From Persicaria tinctoria (lineage: Eukaryota > Streptophyta > Magnoliopsida > Caryophyllales > Polygonaceae): a stretch of DNA of 64,000 nt. The notes under the pieces were generated by a model that was not told the DNA's origin, did no database searches, and saw nothing but the letters and a program-made list of their open reading frames with translations. Positions 1-9,789 of the stretch are shown here, piece by piece. The stretch spans positions 17,879,001-17,943,000 of the forward strand of contig JBANSL010000019.1 in NCBI GenBank assembly GCA_037127255.1, in the 5' to 3' direction. Position 1 is the stretch's first letter. Every line of letters starts with the position of its first letter. Position numbers and translations under genes: made by a program.

Positions 1-1171
1 AAAGACTAACCAAGAATCTCCCTGAGGTCATAGCCGAGGGAAGTTATGCCATAAACCACAGGTGACTGGATCTGAGAAGTAATAGAATTTTAACTTAAAT
101 AAGATTATTCCAGCACAGAAAAATCAATACATCATTTATTTTAACCATTGTTTAGACAAGCTCGGACAACAATATAATACACACCAGGATAGCAACATCA
201 ACATGGTTAGAGCATTAAGATGAAATCTGAAACAGAAAGCATAGATGCTACAATAAAGAAAGACAATTACAAAAGCCGAAACCATTGGCATGGAATCACA
301 AACCTGTTCTGATGCAAATATCTTGAAGGCAAGTAAGGCCAGGAACCTAAAATAAGTAGGCATAGGTACATCATCTGTTACTTTTTCCTACATGAAGGAA
401 ATGAGAAGTTAATCAAGATTGAGGCTGAAAATACAAAAGAATAATATTAGAAAAACAAAACCCTAATATTGAAACCTCTTAGACGCCCCTAAAATTGAAA
501 CCTAAAAAGAGGGGTTTTAGAGAATTCATACAAATGGGGGTGGTGGACTGCTCAGATCTGTTGGGGTGGTGGACTACCAAGATCTGTTAGGGTGGTGGAT
601 CTGGCGGATTTGTGAAGGGAGGTGGTGGGAGGAGGAGGTGGAGCGAGTCGCCGGGGAGAATGAGGTGGATCGAGTGAGTCGCTGGAGGCTTCGCGGTTCG
701 AGCTAGGGTTCCATCGATCTGTCTGACAAAGATGATGGAGAATGGATTGAGACACACATTGAGGGCGAGAGTGGAGGAGGAAGAAAATTTCAGGATTTGG
801 CCACCAGAGAGAGGAGAAGAAGGACAGAGTCGGGATTCGGCCGCCGAAGAGTAGAGGTCTTCAACTTCCACTGGGAGAGAGATTGTGGAGGATGGGTTGA
901 CTGAGCAAAGAAGAATGAAGAAAGAAGCGCTTCTAAAATGGTATACTCCGTATTTGTTTGAGCGCGTGTTCAAATGAATTGAAGTTTAGTTCGGCGCCTT
1001 TTAATTTTTTTTTTAAAACACATATTTAACATCTGTCAAATAAATGGGACGATGTATATACTTTTATTTACATCGCAAATTTAGAAACTGATGTTAAAAA
1101 ACTGTTTAATATAGCAGGTTTTTCTGACTGATGTTAATGAGCCGACGTTAAATAACAGAATTCTAGTAGTG
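1..1171. mobile_element. Right-hand part of a CACTA (En/Spm-like) DNA transposon
   Basis: The right edge reads CTAGTAGTG, the complement of a CACTA terminus (CACTACTAG). Just inside it, at about 1020-1155, are short subterminal words such as ACATCTGT, GATGTTAA and GACGTTAA, as in plant CACTA ends. I see no transposase. 540-910 is richer in GC, with open frames on the minus strand that match nothing I recognise; 1-540 is AT-rich. The left terminus lies outside the window, so size and orientation are unknown. Confidence 0.6.
1158..1171. repeat. CACTA terminal inverted repeat
   Basis: GAATTCTAGTAGTG is the outer end of the CACTA element. The next three bases, AGA, would be the right copy of a 3-bp target duplication; the left copy is outside the window. 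Confidence 0.7.
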
Positions 1172-2337
1172 AGACTGGTGCCCATTATGAGAACCAGTTT
1201 GATTTCATGTCTGGTAGATCTGCTATGGAAGCTATTCATTTGTTGAGACCTTTGATCGAGTCGCACAGAGATAGAAAGAAGAATCTGCACATGGCCTTCA
1301 TTGATTTAGAAAAAACGTACGACAAGGTTTCGAGAGAGCTGCTTTGGAGATGCTTGATTAGGAAATGAGTGTCAGGGTCTTATATTAGAGTTACCAAAGT
1401 TATGTACGATGGAGCCATGACCAGTGTCAAAACTCCGTGTGGGGATTCAGACTACTTCCAGGTTCGTGTGGGGCTCCATCAGGGATGTGCTGTCAGCCCG
1501 TTTCTATTCATGTTGGTTATGGATACTCTTTCTTCTCCGCTTCAAGAAGAGGTTCCTTGGTGCATGTTGTTTGCTGACGACATTGTGCTTGTGGACAACT
1601 CTAGATCGGGATTGGCTCGCATGCTGGAATCCTGGAGAGAGGTGTTGGAGTCTAAGGGTTTTAGATTGAGTAAGATCAAGACCGAATGCGTCCTGTTTTG
1701 CTTCAGAGAGGTCACGAACCCTGACTCATCTGTGGTTCTGGGGGAAGATCTTATTCCCAGGAAGGCAGTTTTCAAGTACCTGGGATATTACGTTCAAAGT
1801 GACGGTGGATTGGATAGAGATATCAATCATCGGATTCAGGCTGGGTGGTTGAGATGGAGAAGGGCTTCAGGGGTGCTTTGTGACAAGAAAGTCCCAATAA
1901 AACTGAAAGGAAAATTCTACAGAGTGGTTGTCAGACCGGCCCTTCTTTACGGCTCAGAGTGCTGGCCATTCACTAAAGCTCAGGAACAGAAGTTGACAGT
2001 GGCAGAGATGAGAATGTTGCGTTGGATGTGCGGGCTTATGAGACTTGATAGAATTAGGAATGCCGACATTTGAAGAAAAGTTGGAGTGGGGAGTATCGTT
2101 GACAAACTGCGAGAAGTCAGATTGCGCTGGTTCGAACATGTGCAAAGAAGACCTAGATCGGCCCCGGTTCGAAGGTGCGAGATTCTGAATTTTGGAGCTT
2201 TTCGTAGGGGGAGAGGCAGACCAAAGAAGAGCTGGATGGGGACTACCCGTCAGGACCTCAATTTACTGCGACTTTCAGAGGATATGGCATTGGACAGAGA
2301 CAATTGGAGGAGACGCATACGGGTGGCAGACGTTTAG
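1172..2337 (+). pseudogene. RTE LINE reverse transcriptase (C-terminal half), broken
   Basis: One reading frame runs through the region with in-frame TGA stops at 1366-1368 and 2071-2073. Visible in order are ENQFDFMSGRS and FIDLEKTYDKVS (RT fingers/palm; the usual K-A-Y-D here reads K-T-Y-D), GLHQGCAVSPFLF, the catalytic palm motif FADDIVLVD near 1567-1593, KYLGYY, then the thumb and a basic C-terminal segment (GRGRPKKSW) ending in RIRVADV. The endonuclease domain is absent. In an active element the protein would copy LINE RNA at nicked target DNA. The two stops and the missing N-terminus make it a dead copy. Confidence 0.85.
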
Positions 2338-2566
2338 TGCGGGTGGAGTGGTGTTGTGTGGGCGTGTCCTGCTTTCGCTATGTTTCTCTTTTGTTTGCTT
2401 GCTCCGTGACTAGATTTGTGTTCATGCTTTACTGGGGTCCTTGTTACATTTCGTTCTGGGTCTTTCGGAAACACTCTCTCGGGCTCCCTCGGGTAAGAGT
2501 GCGTACATCTTGACCCCCCAGACCTTGCTTAATTGCGGGATACACTGGGATGTTGTTGTTGTTGTT
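1172..2566 (+). mobile_element. RTE-clade LINE, 5' part missing from the window
   Basis: A non-LTR retrotransposon fragment with reverse-transcriptase coding sequence, a short 3' UTR and a terminal run of TTG units at about 2551-2566. A TTG-type tail is typical of plant RTE LINEs, whereas L1 ends in poly(A). Coding sequence begins at once after the CACTA end, which suggests that the CACTA element inserted into the LINE and that its 5' half lies left of the window. Confidence 0.85.
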
Positions 2567-2926
2567 ATTTTATATATTTATATAATACATGTATACGTGT
2601 TTACAGTAAAAGTACATATAAAGTATTTTTTTATGATTTATAAATTAGTTGGAAAGAGATAGAATACAAATTTTGTAAAGACCGAAAAAGTCAGATTTAT
2701 ATTATATTTTATATATTTAATTATATGGATTTGGTTTTGAAATTCGAGAAATTTTGAGAATTTCCGTCATCGAGCGATTTTAATTATTTTAAATAGGAAA
2801 CATATATTCAAAAATCTCGACAATAAAACCGACCAATAAGAAAAGGGGTACGTACGTAGCTGATTAAAAAATTCAACTTTAATTATGAGCTAACAGATTT
2901 AGTATTATTAATAGATTAATAGATGA
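2567..2926. other. AT-rich spacer, no gene seen
   Basis: No open frame worth reporting. From 2674 the text TGTAAAGACCG followed by AT-rich sequence resembles the sense-strand start of the LARD-1 LTR further right (TGTAAAGGCCCGGA), so it may be an old LTR scrap. That resemblance is weak. Confidence 0.4.
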
Positions 2927-3298
2927 TTTTTTTTATTAGGTAAGAATTCGAGTTCAGATATATCTGAAATTTGAGGACCGGACAAGCCGTCAGATGGGAA
3001 AACAATTTATAAACCGAAACATATAATATAATAAAATATAACGGTGTAAACTCAGGCAACCGCACCCTATAGAAAACGAAACCAAGCGGACCAAACCAAA
3101 CGGATCTCGTTGCTCCCTTAGCTGCACATGGTGCGGAGTCGACCTAATACCCTCCAAGATCTCTTGGAATTCTTGTTCAGTTTGGGGTTTGGGTGATGTA
3201 ATTGCCCCATCGCTAGTTCTGTTTTCGGCCATTTCTCGCCGATTGCGGATTGCAGGCCTGCGTAGTGTACTTCCGATTTGTAAGATCATGAGATTGAT
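2927..3298 (-). mobile_element. 3' end of an L1-like retroposon
   Basis: On the minus strand the segment ends in CTCGAATTCTTACCTAATA followed by a short A run (T run at 2927-2934). This layout matches the 3' ends of the retroposon at 18491 and the L1 at 13365. Upstream is an open frame of about 110 codons with no known domain. The Copia-1 LTR cuts it off at 3299, so Copia-1 probably inserted into this retroposon. Confidence 0.5.
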
Positions 3299-3415
3299 TG
3301 TAATGTCCTCCTTGAGGATTTCCATTCATTGGTAAACATATATATAGGTTACAAAGGTATTGGGCCTTAACGGGCTTTTATCCCACTATACAAGAGGAGA
3401 CCTACGTAATCTATC
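3299..3415 (-). repeat. Copia-1 3' LTR (short, 117 bp)
   Basis: On the plus strand it runs from TGTAATGTCC to AATCTATCA. The same sequence recurs at 13115-13229 and, inverted, at 13254-13364. On the minus strand the LTR starts TGATAGATTAC right after a purine-rich tract (CTGCGGAGGTT), which fits a polypurine tract. It contains a TATATATA run. Confidence 0.85.
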
Positions 3416-5072
3416 AAACCTCCGCAGTCGAAACGGGAGGGGTCCGTACAGTGAGACTGGAACGAACATCAATGAACAATAATATAGGTAAACCCTTGGT
3501 GAATATATCAGCGTACAGATAAGAGGACGTGACATGTAGAATGCGGACATGTCCAATGGCAACCTTGTCCCTGACGAAGTGGAGATCAAGCTCAATGTGC
3601 TTCGTGGGTTGATGCTGGACTGGGTTGCTAGCAAGGTAGACGGCGGAGACGTTGTCAGCGTAGACCAGAGTGGCCTTCTGCAAGGGGCATCGTAGCTCAA
3701 GCAGGAGATTGCGGAGCCAAGAGCACTCGGAGACAACGTTGGCAACACCCCTGCATTCGGCTTCAACGCTGAAGCGAGACACGACGGACTGACGCTTGGC
3801 TGACCAAGACACAAGAGTGTCATTGAGGAAGACATAGTAACCAGACGTGGAGCGACGTGTGTCAGGACAACCACCCAAATCCGCATCAGTTTAAGCAACA
3901 AGATCAAGCTTAGAGAAAGGAGTGATGGTGGTGCCGAGCTCGAGGGTGCCGCTGATGTACCGAATGATCCGCTTCAAAGCCTAAAAGTGAGGGTCCCTAG
4001 GTGCATGCATGAACAAGCAGATCTGTTGAACGGCGTAACTGATATCAGGCCTGGTGAAAGTGAGATACTGAAGAGCACCAGCGAGACTCCTGTGCAATGT
4101 CGGATCATCAAGCAAAGGACCAGAATGAACACTGAGATTGTTGGATGTATCGACTTGGGTGGCGACGGGATTACAGTTGACCATCTTAGCCCGAGCAACA
4201 ATCTCAGCAGCATACTTACTCTGTGAGAGAAACAGACCAGACGCATGACGCTGAATAGCAACTCCCAAGAAGTAAGACAACTGACCCAGATCAGACATGG
4301 CGAATTCCGCACTCAACTGCGAAATAATGGACGTTCGAAGAGCATCAGAAGAGGCGGTGAGAATGATGTCGTCGACATATAGCAGCAGGAATGCCAAGTC
4401 TGAGCCTCTGTGATAGATAAACAGAGACCTATATGAACGGCCGCCAGTGAAACCCAAACGGAGCAGATGAGAGGCAAAACGTTGTAACCACGCCGCGGAG
4501 CCTGTTTCAGACCATACAGAGAGCGCTTGAGGAGACAGAAATGCTTTGGACGCTCAGCATCAGCAAACCCCGGCGGCTGAAACATGTAAACTGTCTCGTT
4601 CAGATGACCATGCAGAAAGGCGTTCTTGACATCTAACTGATGGATGGCCCAGTTGCGCGACAAAGCCAGACTTAGGACCACTCGGATAGTGGCAGGCTTG
4701 ATCACAAGGTTGAACGTCTCATCACAATCAATACCTGCCTGCTGAGATCTATCGTTCACCACAAGACGGGCCTTGTAGTGCTCCAACGTCCCATCAAAGC
4801 GGAACTTGTAACGAAAGAGCCACATACATCGAATGATGTTCGCCTCAGGGGGGCGAGGAACAAGAACCCAAGTAACATTCTTCGTAAGGGCCCTGTATTC
4901 GTCGAGCATAGCCGCTTGCCAATTCGGGTCGAGGAGGGCTGTTTTGTGGGAGGTGGGAACGGGGGAGAGGGAGGTCTGGGTGGGGGTAGAGGGTGATTCG
5001 GAGTCGGGAAGGACGGGGGCAATAGGGGCTAAGCATGGGGATGAGGCGGCGGGCGCAGCAGAGCTGCGGGCA
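3414..5072 (-). pseudogene. Copia-1 reverse transcriptase and RNase H, broken
   Basis: The minus-strand frames 4313-4909 and 3981-4457 carry the copia RT domain. N-terminal RT text is WVLVPRPPEANIIRC, KARLVV and QLDVKNAFLHGHL; the catalytic palm motif is YVDDIILT near 4360-4380, followed by MSDLGQLSYFLGV. Frame changes separate the pieces. RNase H follows at 3414-3980 (CPDTRRSTSGYYVFL, VSWSAKRQSVVS, YADNVSA, HIELDLHFVRD), with a stop just before the domain near 3892. The product would copy element RNA into cDNA and remove the RNA strand. Multiple frame breaks mean no functional product. The N-terminal linker ends at the foreign LTR. Confidence 0.85.
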
Positions 5073-6843
5073 AAAGGTTCAGTTTCTGTTTAATTTCGCA
5101 GAATTCGAGGCGTTTTACAGCAATTCTAAGGAAGGTCAGAAAAGCTCGGAAAACAACTACAGAAGTCCAGAATCCGAGAGTACAGAACCAGGACAAACCA
5201 AGCTGAAGCCAGAGCTACTCTATGTCGAGTACACCTTACTCGATCTCGAGTAGAGAGCCCGAGCAGACTTAGTCGACAAAGCCTAATCGAGGAAACCAAG
5301 TCCGAGGCAACTTGACTCCGGAAGACAACTCGATCTCGACAAGACCTAGTCGAGATCGACTACACCTCAGCGCCACACCCGGAGTCGACGAGAAGAGGAG
5401 CTGATCGAGAAGCCGAGGATGAAGACGTCGAGTACATCTCTAGTCGATCTCGAGGAGACCTTGTCGAGATCGACGAGAACCAGGAGCCATGTCCGAGTTT
5501 GTCGAGGACCAGCTAGCCGAGACGACGAAGCCGAGCCAGTCGACCAACTTTCCTACTCGAGATCGACTAGATCTTTGTCGAGATCGAGTAGACTTCCAGA
5601 AGTCGCGTTACTCGGTTAGGATCAACTCTACTCGGATTGGGATTCCTTGGGTTCGAAGTTTGCCAAAGTCTATCCAAAATCATCAAGACACATCATGGAA
5701 GAGAAGATTTATCCATTGAAGACCTTTAGATATATTTCCCTATTTTGGATTTAATTCCCTTGTTGCTTTTATTTATCCTTAAGCATTTTAGATATAATTT
5801 TAGATATAGATAGAGATTTCTATCCTTGATTAGCAAGGAATAGAAGGCTATAAATAAAGCCCATGGGGCTGATTTTAGATTCATTCAGTTTCAGAGAGAA
5901 GTAAGTAGGAGAAGTAGAGGGAGAAAGTGAGGCCGAGTGGAGCAAAGGAGCGAGAGCAAGTTGGCTTTGTTCGGTTGTACTTTCTTAAGTTTGGTTTAAA
6001 AGCAAGTTGTTATTTTCTTTCAATCAATGTCTGAGATGGCGATGAAGCGCGAGTAGTCCACCCACTTCTAGGGTTGTGGCGAGCCCAACGATAGCCATGC
6101 GTGCTTGAGGTAAAGATCCGACCTTTATCATGTTTTGAGCATTTTTCTACTTGTTTATGTGTTTATTGCCCATCTAATGGAGATCCATGTTAACAACTTG
6201 GATTGTAAACATAAAATCGGTAGAGACAATTAGGGTTTCTTGAAAGAGTTGTCTAATTGTTGGAAAAGGCGAAAGCTTAGTCCTTTGATGCGATTTACAT
6301 GATTATTTGTTTGGTTCTGCCTTATGCATGCTTGTATATTGCTGTTACAAACCCCAATCTTGGAAGCCTTTTACATTAAGTTTAGTCGAAACCCTAAAGC
6401 ATTTGTTCTTTATTTTCTTTCGTTTTTTAAGTTTCTGTTCTACTCGATCTCGACCAAGCCTGGTCGAGCTCGACTACTGATATTCGACCAAGGTCGCTGT
6501 AGCTTCTCCTGTGCAGGTACTCGACAAGCCAACTAGAAATCGACAAAGGCCCTACTCGATATCGAGTACGCCTCGTCGAGATCGACTAGCCCAGTGCCTG
6601 TGTTTGCTACTCTGCTCGACTGTCCGATCTTCTGTCGACTACCCTAGTCGAGATCGAGGACCCTGTTGTCGACTTCTGACTGTGAGATTCCATCACTGCC
6701 TAGGATCCGCTGACACGCTTCCTCGTGGATCGATCCTGACTTCCCGCTGCTGCATCAGGAGGAGGTCTTGTAATTATTTGTGTGGGCAGAATCTGGTTTG
6801 ATTTATTTTGTTATATTTCATACTCGATTTCCTCCTTACAACA
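5073..6843 (+). mobile_element. Truncated solo LTR of the TCGA family inside Copia-1
   Basis: The right end is an LTR end (CCTCCTTACAACA) that abuts copia coding sequence at 6844. The left end starts within the LTR, near a block (CAGTTTCTGTTTAAT at about 5078) that lies roughly 145 bp inside the LTR of TCGA-1, so the LTR start is missing. It is most similar to the TCGA-3 LTR. It carries at least ten copies of TCGA-GA-TCGA or TCGA-TC-TCGA at 5240-6660. The block 6099-6375 reappears inverted inside TCGA-3 gag. No real gene; short open frames here follow from the repeats. Confidence 0.85.
5849..5856 (+). promoter_or_regulatory. TATA box of the solo LTR
   Basis: TATAAATA, followed by AAGCCCATGGGGCTGA. 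The same box and following block occur once in each LTR of the family, always on the element's sense strand, so this is the likely core promoter. Confidence 0.6.
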
Positions 6844-9227
6844 AGCACCGGGAGAGCTCTAGGGAAGAAGAAAGTGACGGAATGGTGACTCAGACTCTGA
6901 CGGAGACACAGGGGGTGTGGGAGAGGCAAAGGGAAATCGCGACTCATCAAAGGTGACATGACGAGAGAGAATGATCTAGTTAGTCTTGATATCGAGGCAG
7001 ATGTAACCGCGATGATCAGATGGGTAGCCAAGGAAGACACAAGGGGTGGAGCGTGGGTGAAGCTTGTGGGGGGCGGTGGATGACTGATTAGGGAATCACA
7101 AGCACCCAAAGGTACGAAGGTGATTATACTTGGGCAAAGTGCAATACAGTGCCTGAAACGGTGAGCGATGGTGGAGGGTAGTGGAAGGGAGAATGTTGAG
7201 GAGGTAGCATGTGGTGGCTAAGGCATAAGGCCAATAAAGAAGGAGAATGGATGCGTGGAAGAGGAGAGTGCGCATCATATTGGTAATGGTTCGGATGATT
7301 CGTTCGGCCTTACCATTTTGTTGAGAAGTGTAGGGGCAGGACAAGTGATAGGAGATCCCATTGGTATTGAAGAAAGTGTGAAAATCTTTGTTGTCAAATT
7401 CGCGGCCATTGTCGCATTGGAAACAATTGAGAAAGGTGTGAAACTGTGTTTTGATGTAAGCGTGGAATTTGGAAAAGATAGGAAACACTTGCGATTTAAA
7501 GTGAAAAGGGAAAACCCATAAGAAATGTGTATAATCATCCAGAAACAAGAGGTAATACTTATGACCCTCCTTGCTAGGCACAGGAGATGTCCAAATATCA
7601 CTATGAATAATATCAAAAGGTGCAAATGTAGTGTTTAAAGATCGTTGAAAAGGAAGTCTGGCATGCTTGCCTAACTGACAAGACGAACATAAACTAGAGC
7701 GATGCTCTTTATTACATTGGACAAGACTCTTAGAACGAAGTAAATCTAAAACTGCAGGACTGGGATGACCAAGGCGTGCATGCCAAAGACTGGATGATGA
7801 TGCCGAGAGGGCGACTGGACTTGACGGGCTGGATGGTGAGGGCGACGACATAGGATAGAGCTCCCCGGTGCTATTACATCTCGAGCGAGTAACCCCCGTA
7901 GTAAGATCCTTCACAGAGAAACCAAACGGATCAAACACAAGAGAAACATTATTGTCAGTGGTGAACCGACGGACAGAGATAAGGTTTTTGACAAGTTTGG
8001 GGGCAACAAGGACATTGTTGAGGTGCAATGGGTTGGTAGGGGTTGGTAGTGTGTTGTGGCCAATGCGCGAAGTAGCAAGGCGACCACCGTTGCCGGCGAT
8101 AATAGAATGAGCAGGACCCTTAAAAGAAAGAGAGGAGAGAGTACCTGAGGAGTTCGTCATATGAGAGGTTGCGCCAGTGTCCATGTACCAAGCGGCGTCA
8201 GGAGGTGTCAGCTGCATTGAGGAGAAGGCATGGTGCACATCAGTCGGAGGAGGGTATGCCTGATCAGACGACGGGTAGGCTTGATGACCGACAAGGCGGG
8301 GAGATGGACCCAGCAAGCCCTGCTGACGGTTAGGATACGAGGCAGGGCCACGAAACGACGAACCGGGGTAGCCAAAGGGCATCCAAGGAGGGTAGCCAGG
8401 GTTGGGGTACCAAGAGGGGTTGCGGGAATCGTACTGCCTTGGCCGGCAGCCATTGTCGCGGCTGCTGCGACCTCTTCCGTGGCCGCGGCCGCCGCCTCTC
8501 GGTCCCTGCTGGTCGTTGCCGCGGACGGGCTGGAGGGCAAGCTGCTTGATGATGTCACTGGACGAGACCAATGTCGTCTTGTCTTTGGCGGCGTCGGTGT
8601 TCTGACGTTGAAGGCGAGTCTCCTCCAGGATCAGTTAAGACCGGGTCTTTTTGAACGTAGGGAGAGGTTCCGTCTGCTGTATATGAGTAGCAACAGCATT
8701 GTATTCGGAACGGAGGCCCGAGAGTACCTGGAGGACGAGACGGGTGGCGCTGGGTTTGGAGTCGACATCGTCGAGCTGATCAGCCAGGGTCTTGATGTGC
8801 TGACAATAGGCGGATATCGACGGAAAAGAAGAAAGCTTGCAACTTGAGAATTCGTGCTCAAGGTGGACAGCCCGGATGGACTTGTTGTCTTGAAAGATAT
8901 TTTGAAGTTTCTTCCAAGCATTCAAGGAAGAGTCTTTGGGGTCGAATATGGTGGTCAATAGATCTTTTGAGATGGTGTTGAAGATCCATTGAAGGACAAT
9001 GGTGTCAAGTTGAGCGAAGAGATCGTCGTCTTCGCTTTCAGGGCGTTTGGTGGAGGAGTCAATGTGGTGGAGGACTTATGAGCCTTAATATGGGTCGTGA
9101 AGAGGTGCGACCACATAGTGTAGGTACTGGATTCATGATCAAGAATGATATGGATGCAATTTTTGATATTGGATATGTTTAGGGCGGAATGGAAGGGTGA
9201 TTTGGTGGCGGTGGGTTCGGTAGCCAT
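6844..9227 (-). pseudogene. Copia-1 gag, protease and integrase, broken
   Basis: On the minus strand the start is the ATG at 9227. The gag part (9227 to about 8590) shows the UBN2-type text CIHIILDHESSTYTMW, DSSLNAWKKLQNIFQDN and ISAYCQHIKTLADQLDDVDS, with a frame break near 9060 and a stop near 8635. An RG-rich segment follows (GGGRGHGRGRSSR). Protease shows MDTGATSHM near 8170-8190. The pre-integrase zinc motif includes HARLGHPS and CSSCQLGKHARLPF. The integrase core shows HSDIWTS, CDNGREFDN and KAERIIRT, so all three catalytic acids are present in this copy. It ends near 7096 at LRTFGCL and a stop; further Pol text continues to 6844. Confidence 0.85.
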
Positions 9228-9789
9228 TGAGACGACAGAATTGATCCTCCCGTCTCACTAGTCTTCTTCCTCCGACCTTCTCACTCTCTCAGATCGATCC
9301 ATTGATCTACCCTACAAGTTTAGATCGATCGATCATCCATTCATCCTATATACATATACTGAAAACCTCTCTCTCGAGCCCTCTTCGGTTGCCGCTGCCC
9401 GCAATTTCTTCAATCGTCATCGGCCTGTCAAGCATCGGCTGCACCCGAATCATTGATCTCGTCCGAGGAATCAAACGTCTTGATCCAACACCCCCACACT
9501 CTCTCTCTCGAGCCCTCTCCGGTTGCCGCTGCCCGTCGCCCCTGAGCCGCCGCCCCAGTCGCTAGTTGTCGAAGCATAGGAGAACCGCGCCCGTGCATAG
9601 CCGATCGGGCTCCTCGTCTCTCTGAAAGCGCTTCCAAAAAGAAGTAGGCATATATTTTTAATCTCTTTTGAAGATATTATCGAAACATCCCTTGTGTTTT
9701 GTCTATTTTTGTTTCTGGCCCTGACTTAATTATTTATTAAGTTAGGTGGGAAAAAAAAAAATTCTTACCATGGCCTTCTACCATCATCA
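9228..9789. other. Spacer between the two Copia bodies, possibly Copia-1 leader
   Basis: No recognisable gene. It lies upstream of Copia-1 gag on the minus strand and upstream of truncated Copia-2 on the plus strand. It is rich in CTCTCT and CCG and contains a 35-bp direct repeat. Neither an LTR nor a Met-tRNA primer site is visible, so the 5' ends of both elements are lost here or have been replaced. Confidence 0.5.
9367..9535. repeat. 35-bp direct repeat, two copies
   Basis: CTCTCTCTCGAGCCCTCT followed by a GGTTGCCGCTGCCCG tail occurs at 9367-9401 and 9501-9535 with one mismatch. Confidence 0.8.

Larger units (their letters stand above)
3299..9227 (-). mobile_element. Copia-1, decayed Ty1/copia retrotransposon
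   Basis: On the minus strand the order is gag, protease, integrase, RT, RNase H, then a 3' LTR at 3299-3415, which is the copia order (integrase before RT). A solo LTR of another family interrupts it at 5073-6843. No 5' LTR or initiator-Met primer site is visible upstream of gag. It is closely related to Copia-2, which lies in the opposite orientation. Confidence 0.9.

Noticed and set aside
552..973. Pro/Ser-rich minus-strand open frames inside the CACTA end
   Set aside because: No domain, low complexity, GC-rich strand bias; not distinguishable from chance.
5419..5719. Open frames within the solo LTR rich in SRST and DRVD
   Set aside because: They are the TCGA motif read in different frames inside an LTR, not genes.
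9428..9637. Possible small protein between the two Copia bodies
   Set aside because: Built on the 35-bp direct repeat; no similarity I recognise.
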